This document shows, piece after piece, positions 56,178 to 64,000 of a DNA stretch of 64,000 bases; within the stretch, counting starts at the first letter, position 1; the number at the start of each line of letters is the position of its first letter. The translations under genes were made by a program, and so were the position numbers. The notes under the pieces were generated by a model that saw nothing but the letters and a program-made list of their open reading frames with translations, did no database searches and had not been told where the DNA came from. Where the stretch lies: positions 67,283-131,282 of the forward strand of contig CAZCDS010000011.1 of the NCBI GenBank assembly GCA_964497585.1, given 5' to 3'. Source of the DNA: CAZCDS01 sp964497585. Lineage in GTDB: Bacteria; Desulfobacterota; Desulfomonilia; Desulfomonilales; Desulfomonilaceae.

Positions 56178-56727
56178 TCTGTCAACCGACAGGAGCGGGG
56201 CGTCTCCGACCAGCGTGAACTACGGTCTTGCTGCAAGGAACCAGCGGCACCAACGGCAGAGTGTTCGGAGTGGAACCGCCATGAATGCACGAAAGGGCTG
56301 TGATCAAATTCGTACGAGCCGAGCCGTCAAAAGCTTCCGGTCGTGCCGTCATCTCACCGGATCCCCTCTGATTCTCTTAGATCGCGGACGGGTGGCCCTG
56401 GGATTGGCCGGCACAATCTGCAGAATCGAGCGAGCTCGGTGGCTTGAGAAACTCCGGCTCAGACATGCGGTTGGTCGGAAAGGGGTTCTCAAGTAGCTCG
56501 GAAACCTCTCGAGGCAATCGCCTTGGTCAAAGGAGATCGGAAGTGAAGCCAATAACCGGGCTTAAGCCTGGAAGCGAGGCTGGGATCGCACATGTCTCGA
56601 CGACGCGCCGGCGAGATACTCATCCCTGCCGGAACCGACCGAGCATCTCCAGGGGAGTTGGTGGCAAACGGACGATCCGGCCGCTGACTCTCAAAAGGAC
56701 ACCGAAAAAACTGAAAGGGTCATCGCC
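56178..56727. other. Short gap within the gas vesicle locus
   Basis: A possible 71-residue basic frame from ATG 56281 to 56496 lacks a ribosome binding site and known motif. No promoter or terminator was recognised. Confidence 0.4.
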
Positions 56728-56934
56728 ATGAGAGTAAATTGTATCTTTTGCGGTCACAATCTGGAGTTGGACGACGCTTATGACAGCTACAGGGGAATGA
56801 TCAAGTGTTACGTATGCGGCTCGCTGCTCCAAATTGGCACCGAGGAAGGCAAGATCAGATCGGTGACGTTGGCCGATTTGTCCGGAGGATTTTCGGAGCA
56901 AGGTGCCGAGAACGACCAAGTCCCGTTCTTCTAG
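56728..56934 (+). CDS. Small zinc-ribbon protein in the gas vesicle locus
   Basis: A 68-residue protein from ATG 56728. CIFCG at residues 5-9 and CYVCG at residues 27-31 form a four-Cys zinc ribbon, followed by an acidic tail. This kind of protein occurs as a small nucleic-acid- or protein-binding module. Role unknown. Confidence 0.6.
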   Translation: MRVNCIFCGHNLELDDAYDSYRGMIKCYVCGSLLQIGTEEGKIRSVTLADLSGGFSEQGAENDQVPFF

Positions 56935-57145
56935 AATCCCGCGCGCGGGTTTGAACCTCAGGTGCGCGGTTCCGGGACTGGTCCGTGTGTCCATGATTCT
57001 CGCGGCCCCGATCGGACGGTCATCATGAGCCTTATCCAGCCCTAAGGCGGCCCAAACAGACCAAGCCACCAGGACAAGGGCTCCGGGATCTTACCGCTGA
57101 CGTTCGATCTTCATGAGCTCGGGAATTGAAGGGATGGCTGGAACC

Positions 57146-57913
57146 ATGAAAAAAGTGCGAGGCGAAACAGCCCAGGTAACGGGAAAATACTTGTACGCTT
57201 TGGTGCTCGGCCCTGAGGGGAAACGGTACGGCCACATCGGCATCGATTATGGGGAGGTATACACCGTCTCGGATGGAACGGTAGCAGCGATTGTCAGTGA
57301 TGTTCACTATAGGAAGATTCGACCTCAGCGCAAGCACGTGGCGGCTCAGCAGAGAGTACTGAAGGGATTCATGGGAGAAAAGGCGTTATTGCCCATGTCT
57401 TTTGGGGTCATCGCCGACAGCTCGAGAGCGGTGCGAGCGTTCCTCTCCAGCAACCGAGAGGCAATATTGAAGCAAATTCAAAGGGTTTCAGGCAAGGTAG
57501 AGATAGGATTGTGCGTCAGATGGGATGTTCCCAACATTTTCGAGTATATGGTCGAGGCTCATCTTGATCTGAAAAGTGCCCGGGACCGATTATTCTTGAC
57601 CGGAAGAGAGCCAACGCACGAGGAAAAGATCGAGATCGGTAAGCTGTTCGAAAACGTTGTGAACTCTGAGAGGGAGGGCCATTTCAAAGTGGTGGAAAAA
57701 ATCTTGAGACCCGCCTGCTCTGAGATCAAGAGGGATAATTGCCGCGGCGAGTTGGAGGTGATGAAGCTGGCCTGTCTTATTGACCGACACTCCATCAAGA
57801 GACTCGAGGACCACATATTCGAGGCGGCCAAGCTTTTTGACGACAACTTTGCCTTTGATTACACGGGGCCCTGGTGGCCTCACAGCTTCGTCGAACTGGA
57901 AATCGACTTCTAG
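57146..57913 (+). CDS. Gas vesicle protein GvpF/GvpL family (copy 3)
   Basis: 255 residues from ATG 57146; in-frame ATGs at 57113 and 57134 are alternatives and none has a strong ribosome binding site. Features: GKYLYALVLG, LPMSFGVIAD near residue 88, WDVPNIFEYMV, and the closing FDYTGPWWPHSFVELEID. It is closest in layout to canonical GvpF (KYLYAlv...GPWPPYnFV). It lies 31 bases before gvpG, the usual GvpF-GvpG pairing. Confidence 0.87.
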   Translation: MKKVRGETAQVTGKYLYALVLGPEGKRYGHIGIDYGEVYTVSDGTVAAIVSDVHYRKIRPQRKHVAAQQRVLKGFMGEKALLPMSFGVIADSSRAVRAFLSSNREAILKQIQRVSGKVEIGLCVRWDVPNIFEYMVEAHLDLKSARDRLFLTGREPTHEEKIEIGKLFENVVNSEREGHFKVVEKILRPACSEIKRDNCRGELEVMKLACLIDRHSIKRLEDHIFEAAKLFDDNFAFDYTGPWWPHSFVELEIDF

Positions 57914-57944
57914 TGTGGGATCTCATCGCTGCTGGGAGGATAAG

Positions 57945-58292
57945 ATGTTTATTCTCGATGACCTGCTGACCTTACCGGTCCGCGGCTCCCTATGGATTTT
58001 TGAAGAAATTTACAACGCGGCCGAGGCGGAACTGGAGAGCGAGGCCGAGACAGTAACCGCTCAACTGCAACGGTTGTATGTCCTGCTGGAGACGGGAGAA
58101 ATAACGGAGCAGGAATTCGACAGACGAGAAGCGGAACTCCTCGACCGACTGGAAACCATTGAAGAGCGGGGCGACCGCATTGGATGTGAAGATGATGAAG
58201 ACTTTATCGATGGCGAGGAGGAATTTGGGGGAGGGGAAGGGAGCGCTTTCGTTTGGCGCGGACCGACCTTCTCTGCTGGAACCCTTCCATAG
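57945..58292 (+). CDS. gvpG: Gas vesicle protein GvpG
   Basis: 115 residues from ATG 57945 with GGGAGGA upstream. The N-terminus MFILDDLLTLPVRG and WIFEEIYNAAEAELESEAE are the GvpG hallmark. Helices rich in Glu follow (LYVLLETGEITEQEFDRRE), and then a Gly/Glu tail. GvpG is a minor accessory protein needed for assembly, usually adjacent to gvpF as here. Confidence 0.88.
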   Translation: MFILDDLLTLPVRGSLWIFEEIYNAAEAELESEAETVTAQLQRLYVLLETGEITEQEFDRREAELLDRLETIEERGDRIGCEDDEDFIDGEEEFGGGEGSAFVWRGPTFSAGTLP

Positions 58293-58479
58293 TTCCGGTG
58301 TGTGGGCCTCCCTTGCCCCCTTTTCCGAATCAGCAGGCAGCGTGAAGCGGGGACGAAGAATAGGACTACGAGATTCTCAGCCGGAGAAGGTTCCCACGCG
58401 GGAAATTGCCTCGTTTCGCGGGTACTGAGCAGAAGAAGATTGCGATCACCACCAGTCCACTGAGGAAATGGAGCATTAG
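58293..58479. other. Short gap, nothing recognised
   Basis: No gene or regulatory motif was identified between gvpG and the GvpJ-like gene. Confidence 0.4.
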
Positions 58480-58710
58480 ATGCATGATCTGGACATTCGT
58501 GACCAAGAGCATGTATCGCTTTGTGAAGCGCTGGACCGTGTCCTCAACAAAGGAGCCGTGGTCGTAGGAGAAGTGACGATCTCGGTGGCTGATGTTGACC
58601 TGCTGTATCTGGGGCTTCAGTTGGTGTTGACGTCCATAGAAACGGGTCGAGCTCAGGGCCGGCCGCTGGAAATCCGCGGACGTGCTGTTGGCACAGCGGA
58701 AGTCGGCTGA
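58480..58710 (+). CDS. GvpA/GvpJ-family minor gas vesicle protein
   Basis: 76 residues from ATG 58480. The GvpA-type core is CEALDRVLNKGAVVVGEVTISVADVDLLYLGLQL in shorter terms: SLCEALDRVLNKG, VTISVADVDLLYLG, QLVLTSIET. It is diverged from GvpA, with extra Leu and an RGRAVG tail, which fits the GvpJ/M/S group that nucleates or caps vesicles. Confidence 0.8.
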   Translation: MHDLDIRDQEHVSLCEALDRVLNKGAVVVGEVTISVADVDLLYLGLQLVLTSIETGRAQGRPLEIRGRAVGTAEVG

Positions 58711-58817
58711 GAATCTCTTTCGCAGGAATCGGCAGGCGCATCGTTGGACCTCAGTATGGGGGGCGACGCTTCAGCAGTGGGTCGATCATAAAGGAAAAGG
58801 ATTAACGGAGAAAGCCT

Positions 58818-59183
58818 ATGGAAATCGTGCAGGCAACCCGGGTTGAGTCACGGCATATGGGAGAGTTCGCCAAAGTGATGCAAACCGACTCCACTCTCCA
58901 CATGGGGAGGAGGACCGAGCCAGGGCGCTTGGAGCTCGACCAGACCACCGTAAAAAACGGCCTGGGGCAACTGGTTCTTACGGTGGTGAAGCTGCTGCAT
59001 GAACTCCTGGAACGACAAGCTATACGCCGTATGGAGGCCTGCGTCCTCACCGACGCAGAGATCGAACGTTTGGGGGTGACATTGATGATGCAGGCACAAG
59101 AGATTGAGCGCCTTCGAAAGGAGTTCGGTCTGGAAGAAGAAGACTTGAATCTCGATCTTGGCCCCCTCGGCAAGCTCTTCTAG
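58818..59183 (+). CDS. gvpK: Gas vesicle protein GvpK
   Basis: A 121-residue protein from ATG 58818. GvpK signature: LELDQTTVKNGLGQLVLTVVKLLHELLERQAIRRME in pieces VKNGLGQLVLT and ELLERQAIRRME, then LTDAEIERLGVTLMMQAQEI. The C-terminus LDLGPLGKLF is typical. GvpK is one of the conserved accessory proteins. It precedes a GvpJ-like gene by 12 bases. Confidence 0.88.
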   Translation: MEIVQATRVESRHMGEFAKVMQTDSTLHMGRRTEPGRLELDQTTVKNGLGQLVLTVVKLLHELLERQAIRRMEACVLTDAEIERLGVTLMMQAQEIERLRKEFGLEEEDLNLDLGPLGKLF

Positions 59184-59195
59184 GAGGAACCAAGA

Positions 59196-59447
59196 ATGGC
59201 TGTCACCCAATCGGCAAGGCATTCCGTAGAGAGTACCAATGTGGCCGACCTGCTCGAACGTATATTGGACAAAGGAATCGTTATCGCAGGTGACATAAAG
59301 ATCAAGCTCGTAGAGGTTGAACTGCTGACTGTCCAAATTCGTCTCGTAGTCTGCTCGGTGGAGAAGGCCAAGGAGATGGGGATGGATTGGTGGGTGAACA
59401 ATCCTGCATTTCAGAGGGAAGAGGTGCAGGCGTCCGCGTGCGAGTGA
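59196..59447 (+). CDS. GvpA/GvpJ-family gas vesicle protein (second paralogue)
   Basis: 83 residues from ATG 59196 with AGGAGG upstream. Core ADLLERILDKGIVIAGD, IKIKLVEVELLTV, RLVVCSVEKAKEMGMDWW is closer to GvpJ than to GvpA. With the other two GvpA-like proteins the locus has one main wall protein and two minor ones. Confidence 0.85.
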   Translation: MAVTQSARHSVESTNVADLLERILDKGIVIAGDIKIKLVEVELLTVQIRLVVCSVEKAKEMGMDWWVNNPAFQREEVQASACE

Positions 59448-59453
59448 GCAGAG

Positions 59454-59762
59454 GTGCCCGCCATGGAAGCGGAGTGCTCCTCGTCACGGAGTGCCCGTCA
59501 GGCACCCCTTTATGTAGCCAGGGAGGCAACGGGATTGATCAAGCCACCCGAAGTTCTGGGGTGTACCTGGGACGGGGTGGATGAGCTCCGGTTCTTGACT
59601 CCCACAAGGACCCGAGTGACTGTAACACACTGTCTGCCTTACTTTTTTTCTGAGGAGGTGGACCGGCGTGATACCTTCTCATGGAAACAGCTCGTGTACC
59701 AATGGCTTGAAGTATCCTGTATCGGCTCACTAACCCCGGCCACAAGAGGAGAGCCCCCATGA
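59454..59762 (+). CDS. Small hypothetical protein
   Basis: 102 residues from ATG 59454 or 59463. Not recognised; the sequence is moderately hydrophobic late on. Its stop overlaps the ATG of the next gene (ATGA), which supports real translation coupled to the PAS protein. Uncertain. Confidence 0.4.
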   Translation: MPAMEAECSSSRSARQAPLYVAREATGLIKPPEVLGCTWDGVDELRFLTPTRTRVTVTHCLPYFFSEEVDRRDTFSWKQLVYQWLEVSCIGSLTPATRGEPP

Positions 59763-60820
59763 GCGAAAGAGACGAACAGCATTGTGGTGTATCAGGTGAG
59801 GAGCCGGGCACTCCGCCGCTGGCGGATGGGTGGGGTAATGCCACACAAACGATCGACCTCACCAACTTGTTCACCATGGACGTGTATTCGACCGGGACCT
59901 TTGACCTGAGCAGCATCGGGACCACTTCACTGGGCCTGCTACTGGATGCGTTGCCCATCCCCGTCCTGGTTATTGACCGGTCACATTCAGTAGTCTTCGT
60001 CAACCGTGCGTGTAGCAGGATAAGTGCTGGTTATGAGGCGATACGGGAGCTTCCCTTCGCGTCTCTTATGCCTCTTCCGACTAATCCTTTTCGAGCTCGG
60101 ACACTGCGTGACAAGGCGGAGTCGCTCATAGACAAAGCCTTTTCAACCAGAAAGCCTCAGGCTGCCGAGGCGATTCTCGAAATCGGACACAGGAGAATAT
60201 GGGCGCGGCTCCACTTGCGGTCGGTGAGAATCGGAAACGAAAGACAGTTGCTGGTCATTATTCAGGATCTGACTTTGGAGAAAAAACTGCTCAGACTGAG
60301 TGAGAGAAACAAGGAGCGAGTCAGCCTAGCACGCGATGAACTTGAGGAGGCCTACGACGCTCGAAATGTCCAATTGTCCGAGGTAAATGAAAGGCTCCAC
60401 AGGGAGCTGACGGAGCTTGTGCGGACGCAGGAAGCTCTAATTGCAGAACAACGAAAGTTTCTGCTGCTGACTGAGGCTATTCCCGTAGGGGTCGCGATTA
60501 TCGGGCGAGACGGAACGTGCGAATACCTCAACTCAAGATTCCAAGAGTCCTTTGGCCATAATCTGCGGAAGTATCGTAACGTCTCAGAAACGTTTGAAAA
60601 TATGCTCGACACTACTGAGGGCTTTGAGATGCCTTCGGACTGGATTGAGGCCCTGAGTCGCACTGAAGAGAGTGAAACGGGGCCCCTCGTCCTCACTGTA
60701 AGATGTAAGGAGGACACGAAAAAACAAATGAGCTTGAAAGTATTGAGAATAGATGATGTCTCTTGTTTGGTGACCTGCGAAGACGTCACACCGGTCGTGC
60801 AATCGCCATCGCGGGGCTAG
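59759..60820 (+). CDS. PAS-coiled coil-PAS protein, probably a truncated sensor
   Basis: 353 residues from ATG 59759. A PAS domain (about 55-170: LLLDALPIPVLVIDRSHSVVFVN), a long coiled coil (about 172-235) and a second PAS (about 235-345: LLLTEAIPVGVAIIGRDG). No kinase, GGDEF or HTH output follows. The stop lies where the transposase fragment on the other strand begins (about 60822), so the 3' end was probably lost to an IS-related event. As a gene it closes the gas vesicle locus. Confidence 0.7.
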   Translation: MSERDEQHCGVSGEEPGTPPLADGWGNATQTIDLTNLFTMDVYSTGTFDLSSIGTTSLGLLLDALPIPVLVIDRSHSVVFVNRACSRISAGYEAIRELPFASLMPLPTNPFRARTLRDKAESLIDKAFSTRKPQAAEAILEIGHRRIWARLHLRSVRIGNERQLLVIIQDLTLEKKLLRLSERNKERVSLARDELEEAYDARNVQLSEVNERLHRELTELVRTQEALIAEQRKFLLLTEAIPVGVAIIGRDGTCEYLNSRFQESFGHNLRKYRNVSETFENMLDTTEGFEMPSDWIEALSRTEESETGPLVLTVRCKEDTKKQMSLKVLRIDDVSCLVTCEDVTPVVQSPSRG

Positions 60821-60821
60821 G

Positions 60822-61192
60822 TGATATCGCATGTCGCTGTGATCCCAGAAGGTCCCCACTGGCTCCATTGCCGGCCCGGTCTTGTGGGTGAGCGTATCGT
60901 CGATCAGAATCCATCCTCTCCCCTTGAGATCTCTAGAGGCTTTGAGTTCCTTGACTCGTTTACGGTTGACGCTTTGGTCTTCCCATACGGCCCAGGTGAG
61001 GAAGTGATTGAGCGAACCGGGATCTTTGCGGTCGACAAAGATACGGTTAATGCCTTCCACCGTGAGGTTCTGCGAGATCATGAGCCCCAGCACATACCTC
61101 TGCAAATGATCGAAGGCAAGGGCCCCAAAATGCTCCCGATAGGAGGCAACGGCCTCTCTCGATTCCTCGGGAAGGTCCGTACCCAGAGGCAT
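60822..61192 (-). pseudogene. Truncated IS4/IS701-type transposase
   Basis: The N-terminal part of a DDE transposase on the minus strand: NLTVEGINRIFVDRKDPGSLN, FLTWAVWEDQSVN and the first catalytic pair in WILIDDTLTHKTG. Homology ends at about 60822, in the PAS gene; the C-terminal catalytic part is missing. Translation beyond that point is antisense to the PAS gene. Confidence 0.65.
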
Positions 61193-61916
61193 CGCGGCTC
61201 ACCTCGTCGTTCCGGACACGCTAGAGCCGCGTATCTCGCGCTTTTCAAGCATTTATCCCGCGTCGAACCCAATTTTGATGCGTATCCCCCCTAAATCCAC
61301 CCACAAAGCCCAAAAAACCTAATTCCCAAGAGTTCAGTAATGTCGTACCCTAAGATAGGTAGACGGCGATGATCGATACGAGGCCAGTGACAACGGAGAT
61401 ACTCACCGGGCAGATTTTTGTCCAGGTTCCTGGGGACAGCCTTCACTTTGAAGGAGCGAAGCGGATCGCGACGGACAAAGCGACCGAGATTCTCGGCAGT
61501 CCTATACTGCTCGCTAGGTTTAGCAAGAATCCTTGGGGGCATTCTCGAGCAATTTGTTGAGGTGCACAAGGATGGGAATTGGGGGCGCCGGATAATTTTA
61601 GGAAACGCAGCTACGCCGATTGGGGGATCGGAATCCATCGGAAAGCTGGTTCTTGGCCGAAAACGAGCGTCATTTGTGAGAACGCGGAATAATTGCAGCT
61701 TGGACCTTTGTTGACAGGTGATGGGATGTGTGGATATCCTTGGAAGTGCTGAACACTGTCTTCCTTGGTGAACGACGTTGTTGTTGATCCCGCCAATGCT
61801 TTGCAGATTCATGGAAAAGCGCCCGGATTCACCGCAGCCTCTGCAGGGAAGTACATTGCCGCCATTTCCTTCGAGGCCCAAGAACCGAGCCAGAAACAGC
61901 CCAATGGAGGCCAATC
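61193..61916. other. Gene-poor stretch before the acyl-CoA dehydrogenase
   Basis: No recognised gene. A 63-residue plus-strand frame (61369-61560) contains ATEILGSPILLARFSKNPWG and stops early; it might be a decayed small gene. The first 100 bases may belong to the transposase element. Confidence 0.4.
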
Positions 61917-63161
61917 ATGTTCGATCATTTACTCACCGAAGAGCAGCTCAAGATCAGAGACGAAGTTCGCGACCTGGTTCGATGGGTCCCCCGCACAATG
62001 ATCCTCGCCATGGACCGAGACGAGATTCGGTTCCCCAAAGACTTCCTTCAAGAGGCGGGCCAGAGAAATCTGTTCGGATGCCGATATCCCAAGAAATGGG
62101 GAGGCCGCGATTTGGACTGGCTGACCACGTGCATGATCATGGACGAAGTGGGAACCCTTGGGTACTCTTTCGCGTGCGTATTTGGGGTTGGCGCGGAACT
62201 GGTCTGCGACGCTATAATCCTTCACGGAACGGATGAACAGAAGGAAAAATACGTGAAACCGTTGCTCAGGGGAGAGATCTTCGCTGCGGAATGCCTTACC
62301 GAGCCTCGCGGCGGCTCTGATTTTTTCGGAACCACAACCACGGCTGAAGACAAGGGCGATCACTTTGTCCTGAACGGGCAGAAGCGCTTCATTGTGGGCG
62401 CTGAAGGCGCAGACTATTTTCTGGTCTACGCACGCACCGATCCTGCAGGAAAGCCGCACCAGTCTCTGACAAGCTTCATTGTGGACAGAGGCCCGGGCGT
62501 GGAAGTCAAATACTTATACGGACTCATGGGTTCCCGCGGAGGCGGAGCAGGGCGGCTCGTTTTCCGGGACGTAAAGGTACCCAAGGAGAACATCGTGGGA
62601 GAGCTCAACGGAGCATACTCAGTATTCACCACTATGATGATTCCTGAGCGTCTTGCAACCGCAGCCATGACGCTGGGCTCGGCAAGACCTGCATTGGACA
62701 TCGCAACGGGGTACACAACCAAGCGCAAGGCCTTTGGGCAAACGATCAACCAGTTCCAGGGCGTAAGCTTCCAGGTGGCGGAAGCCGTTATGCTGCTGGA
62801 CGCTGCACGAGCAATGGTGTATGCGACCGCACGAGCGGTTGACGGATCCGTACCGTCAGACCGGATCAGACGTATGGTGTCCGAGACCAAGAAATTCGTC
62901 ACCGAATCGTGCCAGAAAGTAGCCCACAACGCGATGCAGGTGATGGGGGGAATCGGGTACACAAATGTGTATCCAGTGGAACGAATCGTCAGAGACCTCA
63001 GGCTCGCATCCATCTGGACGGGCAGCAATGAGATTATGTCAGCGATCATCGCGAGCGAGTGGTACAAGGAGTACGCCACAGGGCGAGAGGCTCGACTCTT
63101 CAGAGACTTTGAACACGATTCCGAAGAGGCATACGCGGAAGACGAGAAGATCTACGAATAG
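61917..63161 (+). CDS. Acyl-CoA dehydrogenase
   Basis: A 414-residue flavoprotein from ATG 61917 with GGAGG 7 bases upstream. Domain marks: FAAECLTEPRGGSDFFG near residue 122, FIVGAEGADYF, KAFGQTINQFQGVSF near 271 and YTNVYPVERIVRDLR near 348. The usual catalytic Glu position near the end (YEG) is WTG here (Thr368). A Glu244 in MIPERLATAAMTLG lies where isovaleryl-CoA dehydrogenase has its base, so the enzyme likely uses that position. Alpha,beta-oxidation of an acyl-CoA is expected; the substrate is unknown. No electron-transfer flavoprotein is adjacent. Confidence 0.83.
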   Translation: MFDHLLTEEQLKIRDEVRDLVRWVPRTMILAMDRDEIRFPKDFLQEAGQRNLFGCRYPKKWGGRDLDWLTTCMIMDEVGTLGYSFACVFGVGAELVCDAIILHGTDEQKEKYVKPLLRGEIFAAECLTEPRGGSDFFGTTTTAEDKGDHFVLNGQKRFIVGAEGADYFLVYARTDPAGKPHQSLTSFIVDRGPGVEVKYLYGLMGSRGGGAGRLVFRDVKVPKENIVGELNGAYSVFTTMMIPERLATAAMTLGSARPALDIATGYTTKRKAFGQTINQFQGVSFQVAEAVMLLDAARAMVYATARAVDGSVPSDRIRRMVSETKKFVTESCQKVAHNAMQVMGGIGYTNVYPVERIVRDLRLASIWTGSNEIMSAIIASEWYKEYATGREARLFRDFEHDSEEAYAEDEKIYE

Positions 63162-63214
63162 AGGGATGATACAAACCACAAGGTCGCCTGCCCTCCGGCC
63201 AGCCTTCCTTGCCC

Positions 63215-63330
63215 TACAGGGGTAGGAATAGCCGGCTTCCCGGCCACTCCCCCTCCGAACCGTACGTGCGGATTTCCCCTGTACGGCGCTCTCCAGTTGG
63301 AGGATGCAAATGAGAGAACGTCCAAATCGA
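63215..63330 (-). mobile_element. Probable group II intron remnant
   Basis: Read on the minus strand, the stretch contains GCCGTACAGGGGAAATCCGC followed by ACGTACGGTTCGGAGGGGGA, which resembles the conserved structural segment of many bacterial group II introns. No reverse transcriptase gene accompanies it. The assignment is by motif memory only. Confidence 0.4.
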
Positions 63331-63676
63331 TAGGAGACGCCATGGCTGAAGAAATATGGATCGAAGACACTTCGGAGTATAACCGGAGTCTCCAGATCAG
63401 AGCCTTACAGCCATGACAACACCCCGTCCTCATTAATGATATAACCCACGACGTGTGGCCTCTAAAGAGAAAGGGCCTGCATGGTGCTCTGGGTGCGGAA
63501 TGAACCAGCCAGCCGACTCAACTTCGCTTATGCCAGGAAGTGGACTGGCCCTTGGCCAAGCCACCGTGTTAGGGGCTCAGATACGATATCCAGAAGTTGC
63601 TGAATTTATAGCTTGATCATCACATCCTTGCTTCTATTTGGAAACTCTGGTCTAACTCTCTGGCAGGTGATCACGG

Positions 63677-63973
63677 ATGACCTGTTGGTTTGTCTACCTA
63701 CTCCGGTGCGCTGACGATAGCCTCTACCATGGAACGACGATGGATCTGGACAGGAGAGTTCAGGAGCACATTGAGGGAATCGGGAGCATGTACACGAGAT
63801 CGAGACTCCCCGTCAAGATAGCGTGGTCGTCTCCGCCTTTGAGTAAGTCCAAAGCCTCCTAAGAGGAATACCGGATCAAACGGCTCAGCAAGGACGCTAA
63901 GGAGACCTTGGTGGAAGGGGTGGTGGGTGAAGAGTTCGCGAATTCAATCAGGACATTCCCCAGATTTTCGTAG
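63677..63973 (+). pseudogene. GIY-YIG nuclease-family (UPF0213-like) gene broken by TAA
   Basis: ATG 63677 begins MTCWFVYLLRCADDSLYHGT and continues DLDRRVQEH and YTRSRLPVKIAW, the GIY-YIG fold. TAA at 63860-63862 interrupts the frame, and the same frame then resumes EEYRIKRLSKDAKETLV, the normal C-terminal helix of the family, to TAG 63971. One base change would restore about 98 residues. It is a recent pseudogene unless read through. Confidence 0.65.
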
Positions 63974-64000
63974 GTGAGTAGTGTTTTGGTGTGGGATTGT

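Noticed and set aside
61291..61914. Minus-strand 207-codon frame upstream of the acyl-CoA dehydrogenase
   Set aside because: No recognisable motif, composition unlike protein, and no ribosome binding site; treated as chance.

Overview
This window reads as chromosomal DNA of an anaerobic deltaproteobacterium (Desulfobacterota, Syntrophobacteria/Desulfomonile-like). The basis is the gene types: hydantoinase-like ketone carboxylases, sigma-54 regulators, multi-PAS histidine kinases, a branched-chain-type ABC transporter and a gas vesicle cluster. No rRNA, tRNA or CRISPR array was seen. The taxonomic statement is an inference from gene content only.

Region 1 (about 0.4-7.5 kb, plus strand) is a tandem set of exported proteins. 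Four of them carry the same unrecognised domain of about 150 residues. It is joined to ankyrin repeats (twice), to a PsbP-like plus helical region (once), and to HEAT plus ankyrin repeats (once). The first copy is interrupted by an in-frame amber codon. Region 2 (7.5-9.7 kb) is a scrap zone holding IS1380-like and IS3-like fragments, what looks like the C-terminus of a family A DNA polymerase, and a frameshifted flavodoxin.

Region 3 (9.8-26.5 kb) holds two complete four-gene sets of HyuA-like / small zinc protein / HyuA-like / HyuB-like order, the arrangement described for acetophenone carboxylase (ApcABCD). A sigma-54 activator with a degenerate receiver lies between them, with a good -24/-12 sigma-54 element downstream of it, and a URO-D-fold protein follows the second set. 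Next come a phenylacetate-CoA-ligase-type enzyme, an IS3 element with a nonsense mutation, an acetoacetyl-CoA synthetase and a five-gene Liv-type ABC transporter (to 36.6 kb). Together they suggest uptake, carboxylation and CoA activation of a ketone or ketone-derived acid.

Region 4 (36.6-44.8 kb) is gene-poor, with small hypothetical proteins, IS1380 and IS630 remnants and a large hybrid histidine kinase on the minus strand. Region 5 (44.8-60.8 kb, plus strand) is an extended gas vesicle locus. It encodes GvpA and two GvpA/J paralogues, three GvpF/L, GvpG, GvpK, GvpN, GvpH, a Cdc48/VAT-like double AAA ATPase, a protein with six CxxCxGxG motifs, a coiled-coil GvpC candidate, a sigma-54 response regulator, a PAS histidine kinase, a lone receiver and a PAS protein. 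A near-consensus sigma-54 promoter precedes gvpA. Region 6 (60.8-64 kb) has a truncated transposase abutting the PAS gene, an acyl-CoA dehydrogenase, a probable group II intron scrap and a GIY-YIG gene broken by a stop codon.
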